Below are positions 16,382-24,671 of a stretch of 64,000 bases of DNA, piece by piece. The notes beneath the pieces are model-generated. The model ran no database searches. It had not been told where the DNA came from and saw only the letters and a program-made list of their open reading frames with translations. Each line of letters starts with the position of its first letter. The stretch's first letter is position 1. A program made the translations under genes and the position numbers. Source of the stretch: Nannocystis punicea (lineage in GTDB: Bacteria > Myxococcota_A > Polyangia > Nannocystales > Nannocystaceae); the NCBI RefSeq assembly GCF_026965555.1, contig NZ_CP114040.1, forward strand, positions 5,828,001-5,892,000, given 5' to 3'.

Positions 16382-19081
16382 ATGCATTTTGGGACCCGAT
16401 CCAGCCTGGTGTTGCTCGCGAGCGCGATTTCGCTCGCGGCCTGCAATGACGATACGAGCACGCCCCAGACCGAGGGCGACACGGACGGCTCGACCACCGA
16501 GACCAGCGCCGGGCCCGGCACCGACACCGAGGACGTGCCCACCACCACGGCTCCGACGACCACCGCGACCACCAGCGATGTGACCGCGACCACGGGTCCC
16601 ACGACCACCGAGACCTCGCCGGGCACCACCACCGAGACCGGCACCACCAGCGAGACCGGCACCGACACGGACACCGACGGCGACACCGACACCGGCGGCC
16701 CGGTCGACGGCGTCGTCGAGTGCGACGCCCCGCCGCTGAGCCCGCCGGCCGAGGGCACCTGTGAAGTCCTGGCCCAAGGGCCAGGCGGCACCCTGATCCG
16801 GGGCACCGTCCTCGCCCCCGACGTCGTCTACGAGAACGGCGCAGTGCTCGTCGATCCCTCCGGCGTCATCGCCTGCGTCGGCTGCGACTGTCTCGACCTG
16901 CCCGAGGCGCAGGACGCGACCCAACTCGGCTGCGCCCAGGGCGTCATCTCTCCCGGCCTGATCAACGCCCACGACCACATCAGCTACGCCGGCAACGCCC
17001 CGATCGGCGAGGGCGTCGATCGCTACGAGCACCGCCACGACTGGCGGATCGGCAAGAACGGCCACCAGAAGCTGACCGTCCCCGGCGGCGCCTCCGAGGA
17101 GGAGGTCCTCGCCGCCGAGTTCCGCTTCATCATGAGCGGCGCCACCTCGGCCGCGGCCGCCGGCGGCGAGCCGGGCCTGCTCCGCAACCTCGACATGGGC
17201 CTGCTCGAGGGCCTGCCGATCCCGGTCGCCAACAGCGACACCTTCCCGCTCGGCGACACCAACGGCTACCAGAACGCGTCGATGTGCGGCGGCTACCCCG
17301 ACATCACCCTGACCTCCGAGGTCGCCGACGAGAACGCCTACCTGCCGCACATCGCCGAGGGCATCAACGGCTACGCGCGCAACGAGTTCGTCTGCCTCAG
17401 CGACGGCAACAGCGACATCGTCGCCGGCCAGACCGCGATCATCCACGCCATCGGCCTGACCGCCGAGGACAGCGCCGGCATCCACCCCGACCGCGCGCGC
17501 ATCGTCTGGTCGCCGCGCTCCAACATCGTCCTCTACGGCAACACCGCGCAGGTCACCGTCCTCGACAACTTCGGCGTGCCGCTGGCGCTCGGCACCGACT
17601 GGGTCGCCTCGGGCTCGATGAACATGCTCCGCGAGCTCCGCTGCGCCGACGAGCTCAACACCACCTACTACGACAACCACTTCACCGATCGCGACCTGTG
17701 GCAGATGGCCACGCTCAACGCCGCCCTCGCGACCGGCAGCGAGAACGCGATCGGCCTGCTCCGCCCCGGCTACGCCGGCGACATCGCGGTGTTCGACGGC
17801 GCCGAGCTCGAGCGCCACGCCGCCGTGGTCCGCGGCGAGCTCGCGGGCGTCGTCCTCGTCATGCGCGGCGGCCTCCCGCTCTACGGCGACACCGAAGTGA
17901 TGGCCGGCTTCAACGGCATGACCTGCGAGGACCTCGACGTGTGCGGCCGGGCCAAGACCGCCTGCGTCAGCGGCGACACCGGCGGCATCACCTACGCGGA
18001 GATGAAGGCCGCGATCGAGCCCACCTACCCGCTGTTCTTCTGCGGCACCCCCGACGACGAGCCGACCTGCGTGCCCTCGCGTCCGGGCGAGTACGACGGC
18101 CTCCCGGTCGCCGACGACCTCGACGGCGACGCCGTCCTCGACGCCGACGACAACTGCCCCAACGTCTTCAACCCGCCGCTCCTCATCGAGCCGGGCGTGC
18201 AGCCCAACGCCGACGGCGACGCCGCCGGCGACGCCTGCGATCCCTGCCCGCTCGACAACACCGACACCTGCACCTTCATCGACGCCGACGACATGGACGA
18301 CGACGGCGTGCCCAACGGCGCCGACAACTGCATGCGCGTCGCCAACGCCGATCAGGCCGACGGCGACGACGACGGCAAGGGCGACGAGTGCGACGCCTGC
18401 CCGACCGCCAACCCGGGCTACTCGCCGTGCCCGATCACCATCGAGGCCATCCGCGATCCCAACCACCCGCAGCACCCGCAGGACGGCGCCGTCGTCAAGG
18501 TGGTCGACGCCTACGTCACCGGCATCCGCCCGCTCTCGGGCAGCTCGCGCGGCTTCCACATCGAGACCGGCTCGCAGATGCCCTTCACCGGCATCTTCGT
18601 GTTCACCGGCAACACCTCGCCGGCGGTCAAGGTCGGCGACAAGGTCGACGTCACCGGCACCTACGAGCAGTACTTCGGCCTCGACGAGATCTCGTACCCG
18701 CAGGTCTCGATCGTCGAGACCGGCATGGTCCTGCCGTTCGAGCCGCTGCCCGCCGAGCCGGCCGACATCGCCACCGGCGGCGCCGACGCCTTCCCCCTGC
18801 AGTCGATGCTCGTCGTCGTCGACGGGGTCGCGATCACCAACATCAACCCCGACGCGCCGATGGACTTCGACGAGTTCGCGGTCACCGGCAACCTCCGCAT
18901 CGACGACCAGCTGTCCGACTCGCTCAAGGACATGCAGCTCAACAACGCCTGCGCCGTCGGCACCCAGTTCGAGTCGATCGCCGGCGTGCTCGGCTTCAGC
19001 TTCGACAACAGCAAGCTGCAGCCGCGCGTGAAGAGCGACATCGTCCTCGGCAACAACAACAACTGCAACCCGTGGCCGTAG
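16382..19081 (+). CDS. Lipoprotein with amidohydrolase-like domain, thrombospondin type-3 repeats and OB-like domain
   Basis: 899 residues. The lipobox is LAAC (Cys near 20), followed by a Thr-rich tether to about residue 105. The amidohydrolase-like part (about 135-560) includes PGLINAHDHISYAG (an HxH-like metal motif as HDH) and LALGTDWVASGSMNML, which carries an Asp at the usual position; the nearby IIHAIGLT may supply another ligand. Asp-rich calcium-binding repeats follow (DDLDGDAVLDADDNCPNVF; DDMDDDGVPNGADNCMRV), then a C-terminal beta domain with the VKVGDKVDVTGTYEQY pattern of OB-fold nuclease-associated proteins. Probably a surface hydrolase of the imidazolonepropionase/chlorohydrolase type; substrate unknown. 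Divergent from the MopE-like lipoprotein. Confidence 0.85.
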   Translation: MHFGTRSSLVLLASAISLAACNDDTSTPQTEGDTDGSTTETSAGPGTDTEDVPTTTAPTTTATTSDVTATTGPTTTETSPGTTTETGTTSETGTDTDTDGDTDTGGPVDGVVECDAPPLSPPAEGTCEVLAQGPGGTLIRGTVLAPDVVYENGAVLVDPSGVIACVGCDCLDLPEAQDATQLGCAQGVISPGLINAHDHISYAGNAPIGEGVDRYEHRHDWRIGKNGHQKLTVPGGASEEEVLAAEFRFIMSGATSAAAAGGEPGLLRNLDMGLLEGLPIPVANSDTFPLGDTNGYQNASMCGGYPDITLTSEVADENAYLPHIAEGINGYARNEFVCLSDGNSDIVAGQTAIIHAIGLTAEDSAGIHPDRARIVWSPRSNIVLYGNTAQVTVLDNFGVPLALGTDWVASGSMNMLRELRCADELNTTYYDNHFTDRDLWQMATLNAALATGSENAIGLLRPGYAGDIAVFDGAELERHAAVVRGELAGVVLVMRGGLPLYGDTEVMAGFNGMTCEDLDVCGRAKTACVSGDTGGITYAEMKAAIEPTYPLFFCGTPDDEPTCVPSRPGEYDGLPVADDLDGDAVLDADDNCPNVFNPPLLIEPGVQPNADGDAAGDACDPCPLDNTDTCTFIDADDMDDDGVPNGADNCMRVANADQADGDDDGKGDECDACPTANPGYSPCPITIEAIRDPNHPQHPQDGAVVKVVDAYVTGIRPLSGSSRGFHIETGSQMPFTGIFVFTGNTSPAVKVGDKVDVTGTYEQYFGLDEISYPQVSIVETGMVLPFEPLPAEPADIATGGADAFPLQSMLVVVDGVAITNINPDAPMDFDEFAVTGNLRIDDQLSDSLKDMQLNNACAVGTQFESIAGVLGFSFDNSKLQPRVKSDIVLGNNNNCNPWP

Positions 19082-19115
19082 CGCCGCCGGTCGCGACCGC
19101 CTAGACTTGCGCCCG

Positions 19116-21317
19116 GTGTCTTCGGGCCGCCCCTCACGCCACGCCTCGGCCCTCCTCGGGCCGGGGCGTCTCGCGTCGCGCACCACGGCCATCGCGGCGG
19201 TGCCCGCAGTCATGACCGCGAGCTTCCCGACTTTCGTCGCGGCTCCCGACGCCACCTCTTCGCAGTCGAGCACCCGCCTCGCGGCCGACACCGCGTCGTC
19301 CCGTCGTTCTCGCCGCACCTTCCTCTCCGGCGCCGTCGGCCTGTGCGCCGCGCTCCTCGTCGCCGCCGAAGCCTCGGCCGAGCCGGCGCGGCGCTGGCCG
19401 CTGTGGCCCACCGAGGTCGCGCGGGCGGCCGAACCGCTGGTGGGAGCGCCCGAGAGCGAGCTCCGGCTCGTGCGTGACAGCCGGCGCGTCGCCGCGGTCC
19501 GCGACCTCGACGTGTTCGCCACCCCGCTGGTCGCCCCGATCCTCGTCGCCGCGCTCGAGGACCGCTCGAGCGCAGTCCGCCGCGAGGTCCTCCAGGCCTG
19601 TCTCGAGCGCCAGCTGCTCGCCTGTGCCCCGGCCGCGCGCAAGATCTGGCAGACCGAGCTCGACGACCCCGCGCTCCGCGTCGCCGCCCTCCGCGTCGCC
19701 GTCCTCGCCGCCGACGCCGACCGCCTGCAGCTGTTCCTCACCGCCCTGCGCGACCCGGACGCCCTGATCCGGGCCGAGTCCATGCGCACCTTCGCGGCCG
19801 CCAGCTGGCCCAAAGACCAGCTTGCGATCGTCCGCACCAACCTGATCGCCAAGCTCGCCGATCCGACCCCCGAGGTCCGCCGGGCCGCCGCTCACGGCCT
19901 CGGCGTCCTCGGCCCCGACGACCCACGCGGCAACCGGTCCGACGGCGCCCTCCCGCTCACCCGCCTGCTCGTCGATCCCGACCCGCAGGTCCGCCAGGAC
20001 ACCGCCGACGCGCTCGCCCGCCTGCGCGATCCCCGGGCCGCACCCGCCCTGCTGCGCGCGTTGCAGGTCGGCGACGAGACCTACGTCGGCCGCAGCCTGT
20101 TGCACGCCTTCGCGGCCCTCCCGGGCACGGCCGCCGCGACCGCGGGCAAGCCGGGTGATGGCCCCGACGGCCTCGACGTCGACGCCGAGCTGCTGCGCCT
20201 CCTCGATGCCCCGCCGCGCAACCTCCTCCCGCGCCACGTCGCCGAGGCGATCGCGCGCCGGCGCATGCCGAGCGCCGCGCTGGCCGAGGGCCTGGTGGCC
20301 CGCCTGCGCGAGGACGCCCTGCGCCACAGCGAGGCGCACGCCCTCCGCCAGCCCGCGCTCGACGCCCTCCTCGGTCTCGGCGAGGCGGCGCGGCCCGCCC
20401 TGACCGCCGCCCTGGCCCGCGGCCTCGAACCGCCGCTCGAGCGCGAGGTCCGGCGCCTGCTCGCCGCCCTCGACCCGCCGCAACGAGCGGCAGTGTTCGC
20501 CCCGCCGTGGCCGGCCGACGCCGATCGGGACGCCTGGCAGCGCGCGCTGACCGAGCCCGACCCCGCCGCCCGTCTGCGCGCCGCCGCGGCGCTCGGCCAG
20601 CGGGCCCCGGAGTGGCTCGGCGGCGCCGCCGGGTACCGCCTCGAGCTGGCCGGCGGCGCCGAATTGCGCCGCCCGTGGCTGCTCGCGCTCGCCAGCGCCC
20701 CCGGCTGGACCGCCGTCGACTCGGCGCTCCCGGTCCGCCTGGCCCTGTGGGCCGACGATCCTTCTCTCGGCAGCGGCGATCGCTGCCTCGCGGTCGTCGC
20801 CCTCGCCCGCCAGCGCCACGGCAGCGCCACCTTCGCGCGCGTCGCCGCGCAACAGGCCAGCGCCGCCGATCCTGCCGTCCGCGTCTGCACCGCCGCCGCG
20901 CTCGCCTGGGCCCCACCGCGCGCCGCCGATCCGCTGCTCGCCGGCCTCCTGCGGGACGCATCGGCGCGCGTCCGCACCAGCGCCGCCCTCGCGCTCGCCT
21001 GCCGCGACCGCCCGGACCCCGAATTCACGCCCCAGCTCGCGCTGATGGCCGCCCGCGACCCCGAACCCGCCGTCGTCCGCGCCGTCGAGCTCGCCCGCGT
21101 CCCCGAGCGCTGCGACGGCTGGGGCGTGGTCTTCGCCCCACCCGGCGAGACCGGCCCCTGGCTGTCCCTGCGCCTGCGCGGCCGCGCCTTCGAGGCCCCG
21201 GCCGAGACCCTCGGCACCCTCCGCCTGGCTTTCGGCCCCGGCTACACCGAGGCCACTCTCCGCGACCCCGCCGGCCCCCCGACCGAAACGACGAGCCCCC
21301 GCATCGTCTTCGACTAG
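19116..21317 (+). CDS. Exported HEAT-repeat protein
   Basis: About 733 residues. A twin-arginine-like N-region (SRRSRRTFLSG) precedes a hydrophobic segment ending AAEASA, so it is probably exported. The rest is helical HEAT/PBS-lyase-like repeats from about residue 130 to 640 (for example LADPTPEVRRAAAHGLGVLG; LVDPDPQVRQDTADALARL; LLRDASARVRTSAALALACR), then a short beta-rich tail. HEAT arrays are protein-binding scaffolds; no catalytic motif is visible. The start is uncertain: GTG 19116 lies close behind a TAGACT box at 19102, while ATG 19212 gives a shorter N-region. It follows the lipoprotein gene by 34 bases and may be co-transcribed. Confidence 0.75.
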   Translation: MSSGRPSRHASALLGPGRLASRTTAIAAVPAVMTASFPTFVAAPDATSSQSSTRLAADTASSRRSRRTFLSGAVGLCAALLVAAEASAEPARRWPLWPTEVARAAEPLVGAPESELRLVRDSRRVAAVRDLDVFATPLVAPILVAALEDRSSAVRREVLQACLERQLLACAPAARKIWQTELDDPALRVAALRVAVLAADADRLQLFLTALRDPDALIRAESMRTFAAASWPKDQLAIVRTNLIAKLADPTPEVRRAAAHGLGVLGPDDPRGNRSDGALPLTRLLVDPDPQVRQDTADALARLRDPRAAPALLRALQVGDETYVGRSLLHAFAALPGTAAATAGKPGDGPDGLDVDAELLRLLDAPPRNLLPRHVAEAIARRRMPSAALAEGLVARLREDALRHSEAHALRQPALDALLGLGEAARPALTAALARGLEPPLEREVRRLLAALDPPQRAAVFAPPWPADADRDAWQRALTEPDPAARLRAAAALGQRAPEWLGGAAGYRLELAGGAELRRPWLLALASAPGWTAVDSALPVRLALWADDPSLGSGDRCLAVVALARQRHGSATFARVAAQQASAADPAVRVCTAAALAWAPPRAADPLLAGLLRDASARVRTSAALALACRDRPDPEFTPQLALMAARDPEPAVVRAVELARVPERCDGWGVVFAPPGETGPWLSLRLRGRAFEAPAETLGTLRLAFGPGYTEATLRDPAGPPTETTSPRIVFD

Positions 21318-21734
21318 CGGTCGCCCATCCTTCAGAAGGCCCGGACTCGCGGCCCCCGGACCGACGCCCAAACGCGACGAGCCAACCCTCGCCGTACGCT
21401 GTCCCCGTTCGCCGGACCGGGCGCCCTCCTTCCAGAAAGCCGCGAAGTCGAGGCCCTCCGAGAGCACGAAGCGACGAGCGACGGACTGCCCCCGGGCGCA
21501 GGCCGTCGCCGTCCTCGAAGCGATGAGCCACGTTCGCGGCACGGCGCGTCCTTTCTTTGAAGCAGATCGCCCGCGCCCCACCTCGCGGCCGCGGCCCCCG
21601 GCAATTCCGCCCGAATCAGCGTTCCAGGCCCGCCGAACCGGCGACTCCGCGGCCGTCGGCTGCGCACCCCGGCGCTGCGAATCGTGTATCGGGCCCGCCG
21701 CGAAGCCCCGGCCCGCGCCCCCAAAGTCATCAAA
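21318..21734. other. Intergenic region without a recognised gene
   Basis: About 400 bases between the HEAT-repeat gene and the sigma-factor leader. No frame here shows convincing coding bias on either strand. A short degenerate repeat (CACGAAGCGACGAGC against CTCGAAGCGATGAGC) occurs near 21467 and 21516. Nothing else seen. Confidence 0.4.
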
Positions 21735-21761
21735 GATTGCTTTCTTGTCGAGAAAGCAATC
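21735..21761 (+). promoter_or_regulatory. AT-rich perfect inverted repeat upstream of the ECF sigma gene
   Basis: An 11-bp perfect stem (GATTGCTTTCT with AGAAAGCAATC) around a 5-base loop TGTCG, 90 bases before the sigma-factor ATG. It is strikingly AT-rich against its surroundings and unrelated to the dispersed element. It could be a repressor operator or an RNA hairpin in the leader. Confidence 0.55.
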
Positions 21762-21851
21762 ACCCTCGCGGCCCCATTCCGCCCCGATATCTCAACCGCT
21801 GGCAATCACGAGGTTTTTCGTCTGGACTGCGACTTGCTCATCAGGTCGGGC

Positions 21852-22415
21852 ATGCGAGCCGTGACCCCTGCCGACGAGTTTCTGGCCCAGATCAACCCCC
21901 ACCTGCCGCGCCTGACCAGCGTCGGCATGCGACTCACGCGGCAGCGCAGCGAAGCCCAGGACCTGGTGCAGGAGGCGCTGACCAAGGCGTGGGCCAACTG
22001 GCACCGCTTCCGGCCCGGCGGCAGCCTCGGCGCCTGGCTGTCGCGGATCCTGGTCAACACCTTCATCTCGCGGCACCGCCACCAGCGCGTGGTCGACGTC
22101 ACCGCCGGTCGCAGCGACATCGCCGAGCACCTGTTCGACGCCGCCCGGATCGACGCCTGCAGCGCGCCCGAGGCCGCGTGGCACGCCGAGGGGCTGTCGG
22201 ACGAGGTGGCGGCCGCGCTCGCCGCTCTCCCCGAACACTACCGCGAGGTCGTCGAGCTCGTCGACCTCCACGGCCTCGCCTACCGGGAGGCCTCGGAGCA
22301 GCTCGGCTGTCCGCTCGGCACCGTGATGAGCCGTCTGCACCGCGCGCGCCGGCTCCTCCGCGACCAGCTCTCGGACTATGCTCAGCAGCACGGCCTCCAC
22401 GCCGCTGCCGCCTGA
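21852..22415 (+). CDS. ECF-type RNA polymerase sigma factor
   Basis: 187 residues with the two domains of a group 4 sigma-70 factor. Region 2 (about 12-80) has EAQDLVQEALTKAWANWHRF and the following LGAWLSRILVNTFISRHR. Region 4 (about 125-180) has LPEHYREVVELVDLHGLAYR and the helix-turn-helix EQLGCPLGTVMSRLHRARRL. It should redirect RNA polymerase to a specific promoter set. The start at ATG 21852 gives the usual length; a longer frame to 21684 would include the inverted repeat and is unlikely. It overlaps the next gene by one base (TGATG), so the sigma factor and the TlpA-like lipoprotein are translated together. No anti-sigma gene is adjacent, and the signal is unknown. Confidence 0.92.
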   Translation: MRAVTPADEFLAQINPHLPRLTSVGMRLTRQRSEAQDLVQEALTKAWANWHRFRPGGSLGAWLSRILVNTFISRHRHQRVVDVTAGRSDIAEHLFDAARIDACSAPEAAWHAEGLSDEVAAALAALPEHYREVVELVDLHGLAYREASEQLGCPLGTVMSRLHRARRLLRDQLSDYAQQHGLHAAAA

Positions 22416-22978
22416 TGTCTGCCCCTCGACCTCGCGCCCTCCTCACCTGTCTCTTGGGACTGGTGCTCGTCACCGCCTGCGAGGGCAAGCCCGGCGCCGG
22501 CGTGGCCGGCAAGCCCGGCGCCGGCGCCCCGGTGCTCGCCCTCGGCGCCCCCGTCCCCGCCTTCGCCGGCACCACCTTGCGGGGCGAGCCGCTCAGCCTC
22601 GCCGAGCTCCGCGGCCGCGTCGTCCTCCTCAACGTGTGGGCCACCTGGTGCGACCCTTGCCGCGAGGAGCTGCCTGACCTGCAGGCGCTCCACGTCCGCC
22701 ACGAGCCCGAGGGCCTGACCGTCCTCGGCGTCAGCACCGACGCCGCGCGCGACGCCAAGACCCTGCGCAACATGGTCTCCGGCTTCGGCCTCACCTACCC
22801 GGTGATCCACGACGAGCGCAACGTGGTCGGCAGCCCGTTCCAGGTCGTCGGCTACCCCGCCAGCTTCCTCATCGACCGCGCCGGCAACCTCCGCTGGCGC
22901 CGCGACGGCAGGATCCCCACCGGCGACCCCGAGCTCGCCGCCGCCCTCGCCGCCGCCCTCGCCGAGCCCGCGCCGTAG
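22415..22978 (+). CDS. TlpA-like thiol-disulfide oxidoreductase lipoprotein
   Basis: 187 residues. The lipobox is LVTAC (Cys near 22), followed by a short GKPGAG-repeat linker and a thioredoxin-fold domain (about 45-185) with the active site WATWCDPCREELP. The family (TlpA/ResA/peroxiredoxin-like) reduces or oxidises disulfides of exported proteins and cytochromes. The cis-Pro region is VVGYPASFLID. It is coupled to the upstream ECF sigma gene by a TGATG overlap, which suggests the sigma factor responds to, or controls, envelope redox homeostasis (inference). The GKPGAG linker is itself a short tandem repeat. A 34-base piece of this gene (22868-22901) reappears downstream at 23035-23068. Confidence 0.9.
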   Translation: MSAPRPRALLTCLLGLVLVTACEGKPGAGVAGKPGAGAPVLALGAPVPAFAGTTLRGEPLSLAELRGRVVLLNVWATWCDPCREELPDLQALHVRHEPEGLTVLGVSTDAARDAKTLRNMVSGFGLTYPVIHDERNVVGSPFQVVGYPASFLIDRAGNLRWRRDGRIPTGDPELAAALAAALAEPAP

Positions 22979-22983
22979 TCCTC

Positions 22984-23068
22984 GGGGACATGTCGTTGGG
23001 GACATGTCGTGCTGGACATGTCTTTGAGGGCATGCTCATGGATCGCGCCGGCAACCTCCGCTGGCGCC
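22984..23068. repeat. Element cluster with a copied piece of the upstream gene
   Basis: Four half-elements (GGGGACATGTCG, GGGGACATGTCG, TGGACATGTC, GGGCATGC; 22985-23036) are followed directly by bases 23035-23068, which match 32 of 34 bases of the TlpA-like gene at 22868-22901. The copy begins immediately after the last element. Confidence 0.8.
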
Positions 23069-23117
23069 CAGCTGCGAGCGAGCGGCGTCGTGGTAAGGAT
23101 GCGTGTACCATGTGCAC

Positions 23118-23597
23118 ATGGTCGCTGTTCGCCTGCTCTCGACCCCCGTGATGCTCCTCGCCTGCGCGTGCGCGCCTCCCCGGGTGCCGCCGCAGCCGTT
23201 CGTGCCCGCGGAGTGGGAGCCGGCGTGTCTGGTCGACGGCACCGGCCTGCGGCGCTCGTCCGAGCGCACGGTCGAGTTCCGGCCCGCGCCGGACCGCGCG
23301 ACGCTGTTCGCCAGCCACCACTGGGGGGAGAAAGAGCCGCTGAACGGCAACCTGTTGCTCGAGCTGCCGAACGCCCGCGAGGGCGAGGCCGAGGTCCACG
23401 GCGGCCCCGGGGCGGTCTACACGGAGAGCCTCCAGGTCGGCTCCTCGGTGTGGCGTCTGCGGGGCTCGGTTCGCTGGCGCGACCTCGGCGACGGCCGCAC
23501 CGAGCTCGCGCTCGCGCTGGTCATGAAGGGTACCGACCACAAAGTCCGCGGCACTCTGGTCGCCCGCCGCGTCGAGCACCTCAGCAAGTGTCACTGA
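23118..23597 (+). CDS. Small lipoprotein of unknown function
   Basis: 159 residues. The N-terminus MVAVRLLSTPVMLLAC is a compact lipoprotein signal with the modified Cys near residue 16. The mature part is predicted beta-rich with no recognised domain (HWGEKEPLNGNLLLELPNA; VWRLRGSVRWRDLGDGRTEL) and ends KCH, leaving one Cys near the C-terminus. The ATG 23118 was chosen for the signal peptide. In-frame GTG codons at 23103 and 23112 are alternatives, and a TAAGGAT box at 23094 would suit the latter. The start region forms a 16-bp palindrome (ACCATGTGCACATGGT, 23107-23122). Convergent with the response-regulator gene. Confidence 0.65.
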   Translation: MVAVRLLSTPVMLLACACAPPRVPPQPFVPAEWEPACLVDGTGLRRSSERTVEFRPAPDRATLFASHHWGEKEPLNGNLLLELPNAREGEAEVHGGPGAVYTESLQVGSSVWRLRGSVRWRDLGDGRTELALALVMKGTDHKVRGTLVARRVEHLSKCH

Positions 23598-23690
23598 GGC
23601 GAGCCCCACCACGCACGCAGCCACCGTCCGCAAGATCCGAGCTCGGGCAGCGCACACACGCTGTCCGAGCTTGCGAACCGGCCGCTCGCC

Positions 23691-24671
23691 TCAGACCCCG
23701 AGCAGCTCGCGGACGCTGCCTGCGACCGCCGCGGTGGGCAGGCACATGCGGGCTCCGGCGGCGCGGGCGGCCATGCGGATCTCGTCGGTCGGCGCGTCGT
23801 GGACCGCGATGATCTGCGGGTTGCCTGGACCGGCGGCCAGCTTGGCGATCACGTCGGTGCTCTTGAGGTCGGGCACCGTCAGGCTGAGGATCACGTAGCG
23901 CGGCGGGGCCGCCTGGGCGACCAGGAGCGCGTCGGCGCCGGTCTGGGCGGTCTTGATCTCGAGCGGCGGCGTCGCCCGCTCGAGCTCCTCCTTCACCTTG
24001 GCGCGGAAGTCGGCGTTCTGGGTGACGAGGAGCACCTTCGAGTTCTCGCGCGGGTCGGTCGAGGGCTCGATGCGCGGCTCGTCGCGGAGGTGGAACGCCT
24101 CGACCACGCGGCGGCGGACCTCGGCGACGTCGAGCGGCTTTTTGAGGCAGGCCGAGGCGCCGGCGGCCAGGATCCGCTCCATGTTGGCCTCGGTGTAGTA
24201 GCCGGTGATGGCGATGATCTCGGTGTGCATCGTCGACGCGTCGCGCTTGAGGCGAGCGCACACCTCGAAGCCGTCGACGCCGGGCATCATCAGGTCGAGG
24301 AAGATGAGCTGCGGGCGGAACGTGGCCACCAGCCGACCGGCGTCGAACGCGTCGCGGGCGACCTCGACGTCGAACTGATGGGACAGGTCCTTGAGGACAT
24401 CCCGGACCAGGTCGAGCACCACCGGCTCGTCGTCGATCACGAGCAGGCGGCCGACCTCGTCGCCGGTCGGGACGGTGAACGGGATCCCGCGCTCTTGACA
24501 GACGCGCTCGAGGTCCTCGCGCCGCACGCGGCGGTGGCCGCCGACGGTCTTGAACGCCGGGATGAGGCCGTCCTCGATCCAGCGGATCACGGTGGTCGGC
24601 GTGACGCAGCAGATCCGCGCGACGTCGTGGGTGGAGTAGGTGTCTTTGACTGGTGTGCGTCCGCGGCTCAT
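23691..24671 (-). CDS. Response regulator with N-terminal excisionase/MerR-like DNA-binding domain and two receiver-like domains
   Basis: 326 residues. An N-terminal helix-turn-helix of the MerR/excisionase type (about 11-55: YSTHDVARICCVTPTTVIRW ... TVGGHRRVRREDL). A full receiver domain (about 74-190) has acidic residues D80-D81, phospho-acceptor D126 in LIFLDLMMPG, T156 and K178 (LKKPLD). A second receiver-like domain (about 212-326) keeps the fold (SKVLLVTQNADF; PPRYVILSLTVPDLK) but lacks the acceptor Asp, so it is probably a pseudo-receiver. It is translationally coupled (ATGA overlap) to the histidine kinase upstream, its obvious partner. Putting the DNA-binding domain before the receiver is the reverse of most response regulators. 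Target genes unknown. Confidence 0.92.
   Translation of the reverse strand: MSRGRTPVKDTYSTHDVARICCVTPTTVIRWIEDGLIPAFKTVGGHRRVRREDLERVCQERGIPFTVPTGDEVGRLLVIDDEPVVLDLVRDVLKDLSHQFDVEVARDAFDAGRLVATFRPQLIFLDLMMPGVDGFEVCARLKRDASTMHTEIIAITGYYTEANMERILAAGASACLKKPLDVAEVRRRVVEAFHLRDEPRIEPSTDPRENSKVLLVTQNADFRAKVKEELERATPPLEIKTAQTGADALLVAQAAPPRYVILSLTVPDLKSTDVIAKLAAGPGNPQIIAVHDAPTDEIRMAARAAGARMCLPTAAVAGSVRELLGV

Noticed and set aside
16238..19852. Long minus-strand open frame antisense to the amidohydrolase-like lipoprotein
   Set aside because: Val/Asp/Gly/Arg-rich shadow translation with no domain. The plus strand has a clear lipobox, metal motifs and calcium-binding repeats.
21332..21805. Arg/Gly-rich minus-strand frame between the HEAT-repeat and sigma genes
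   Set aside because: No domain, no bias, and it spans the AT-rich inverted repeat; judged non-coding.
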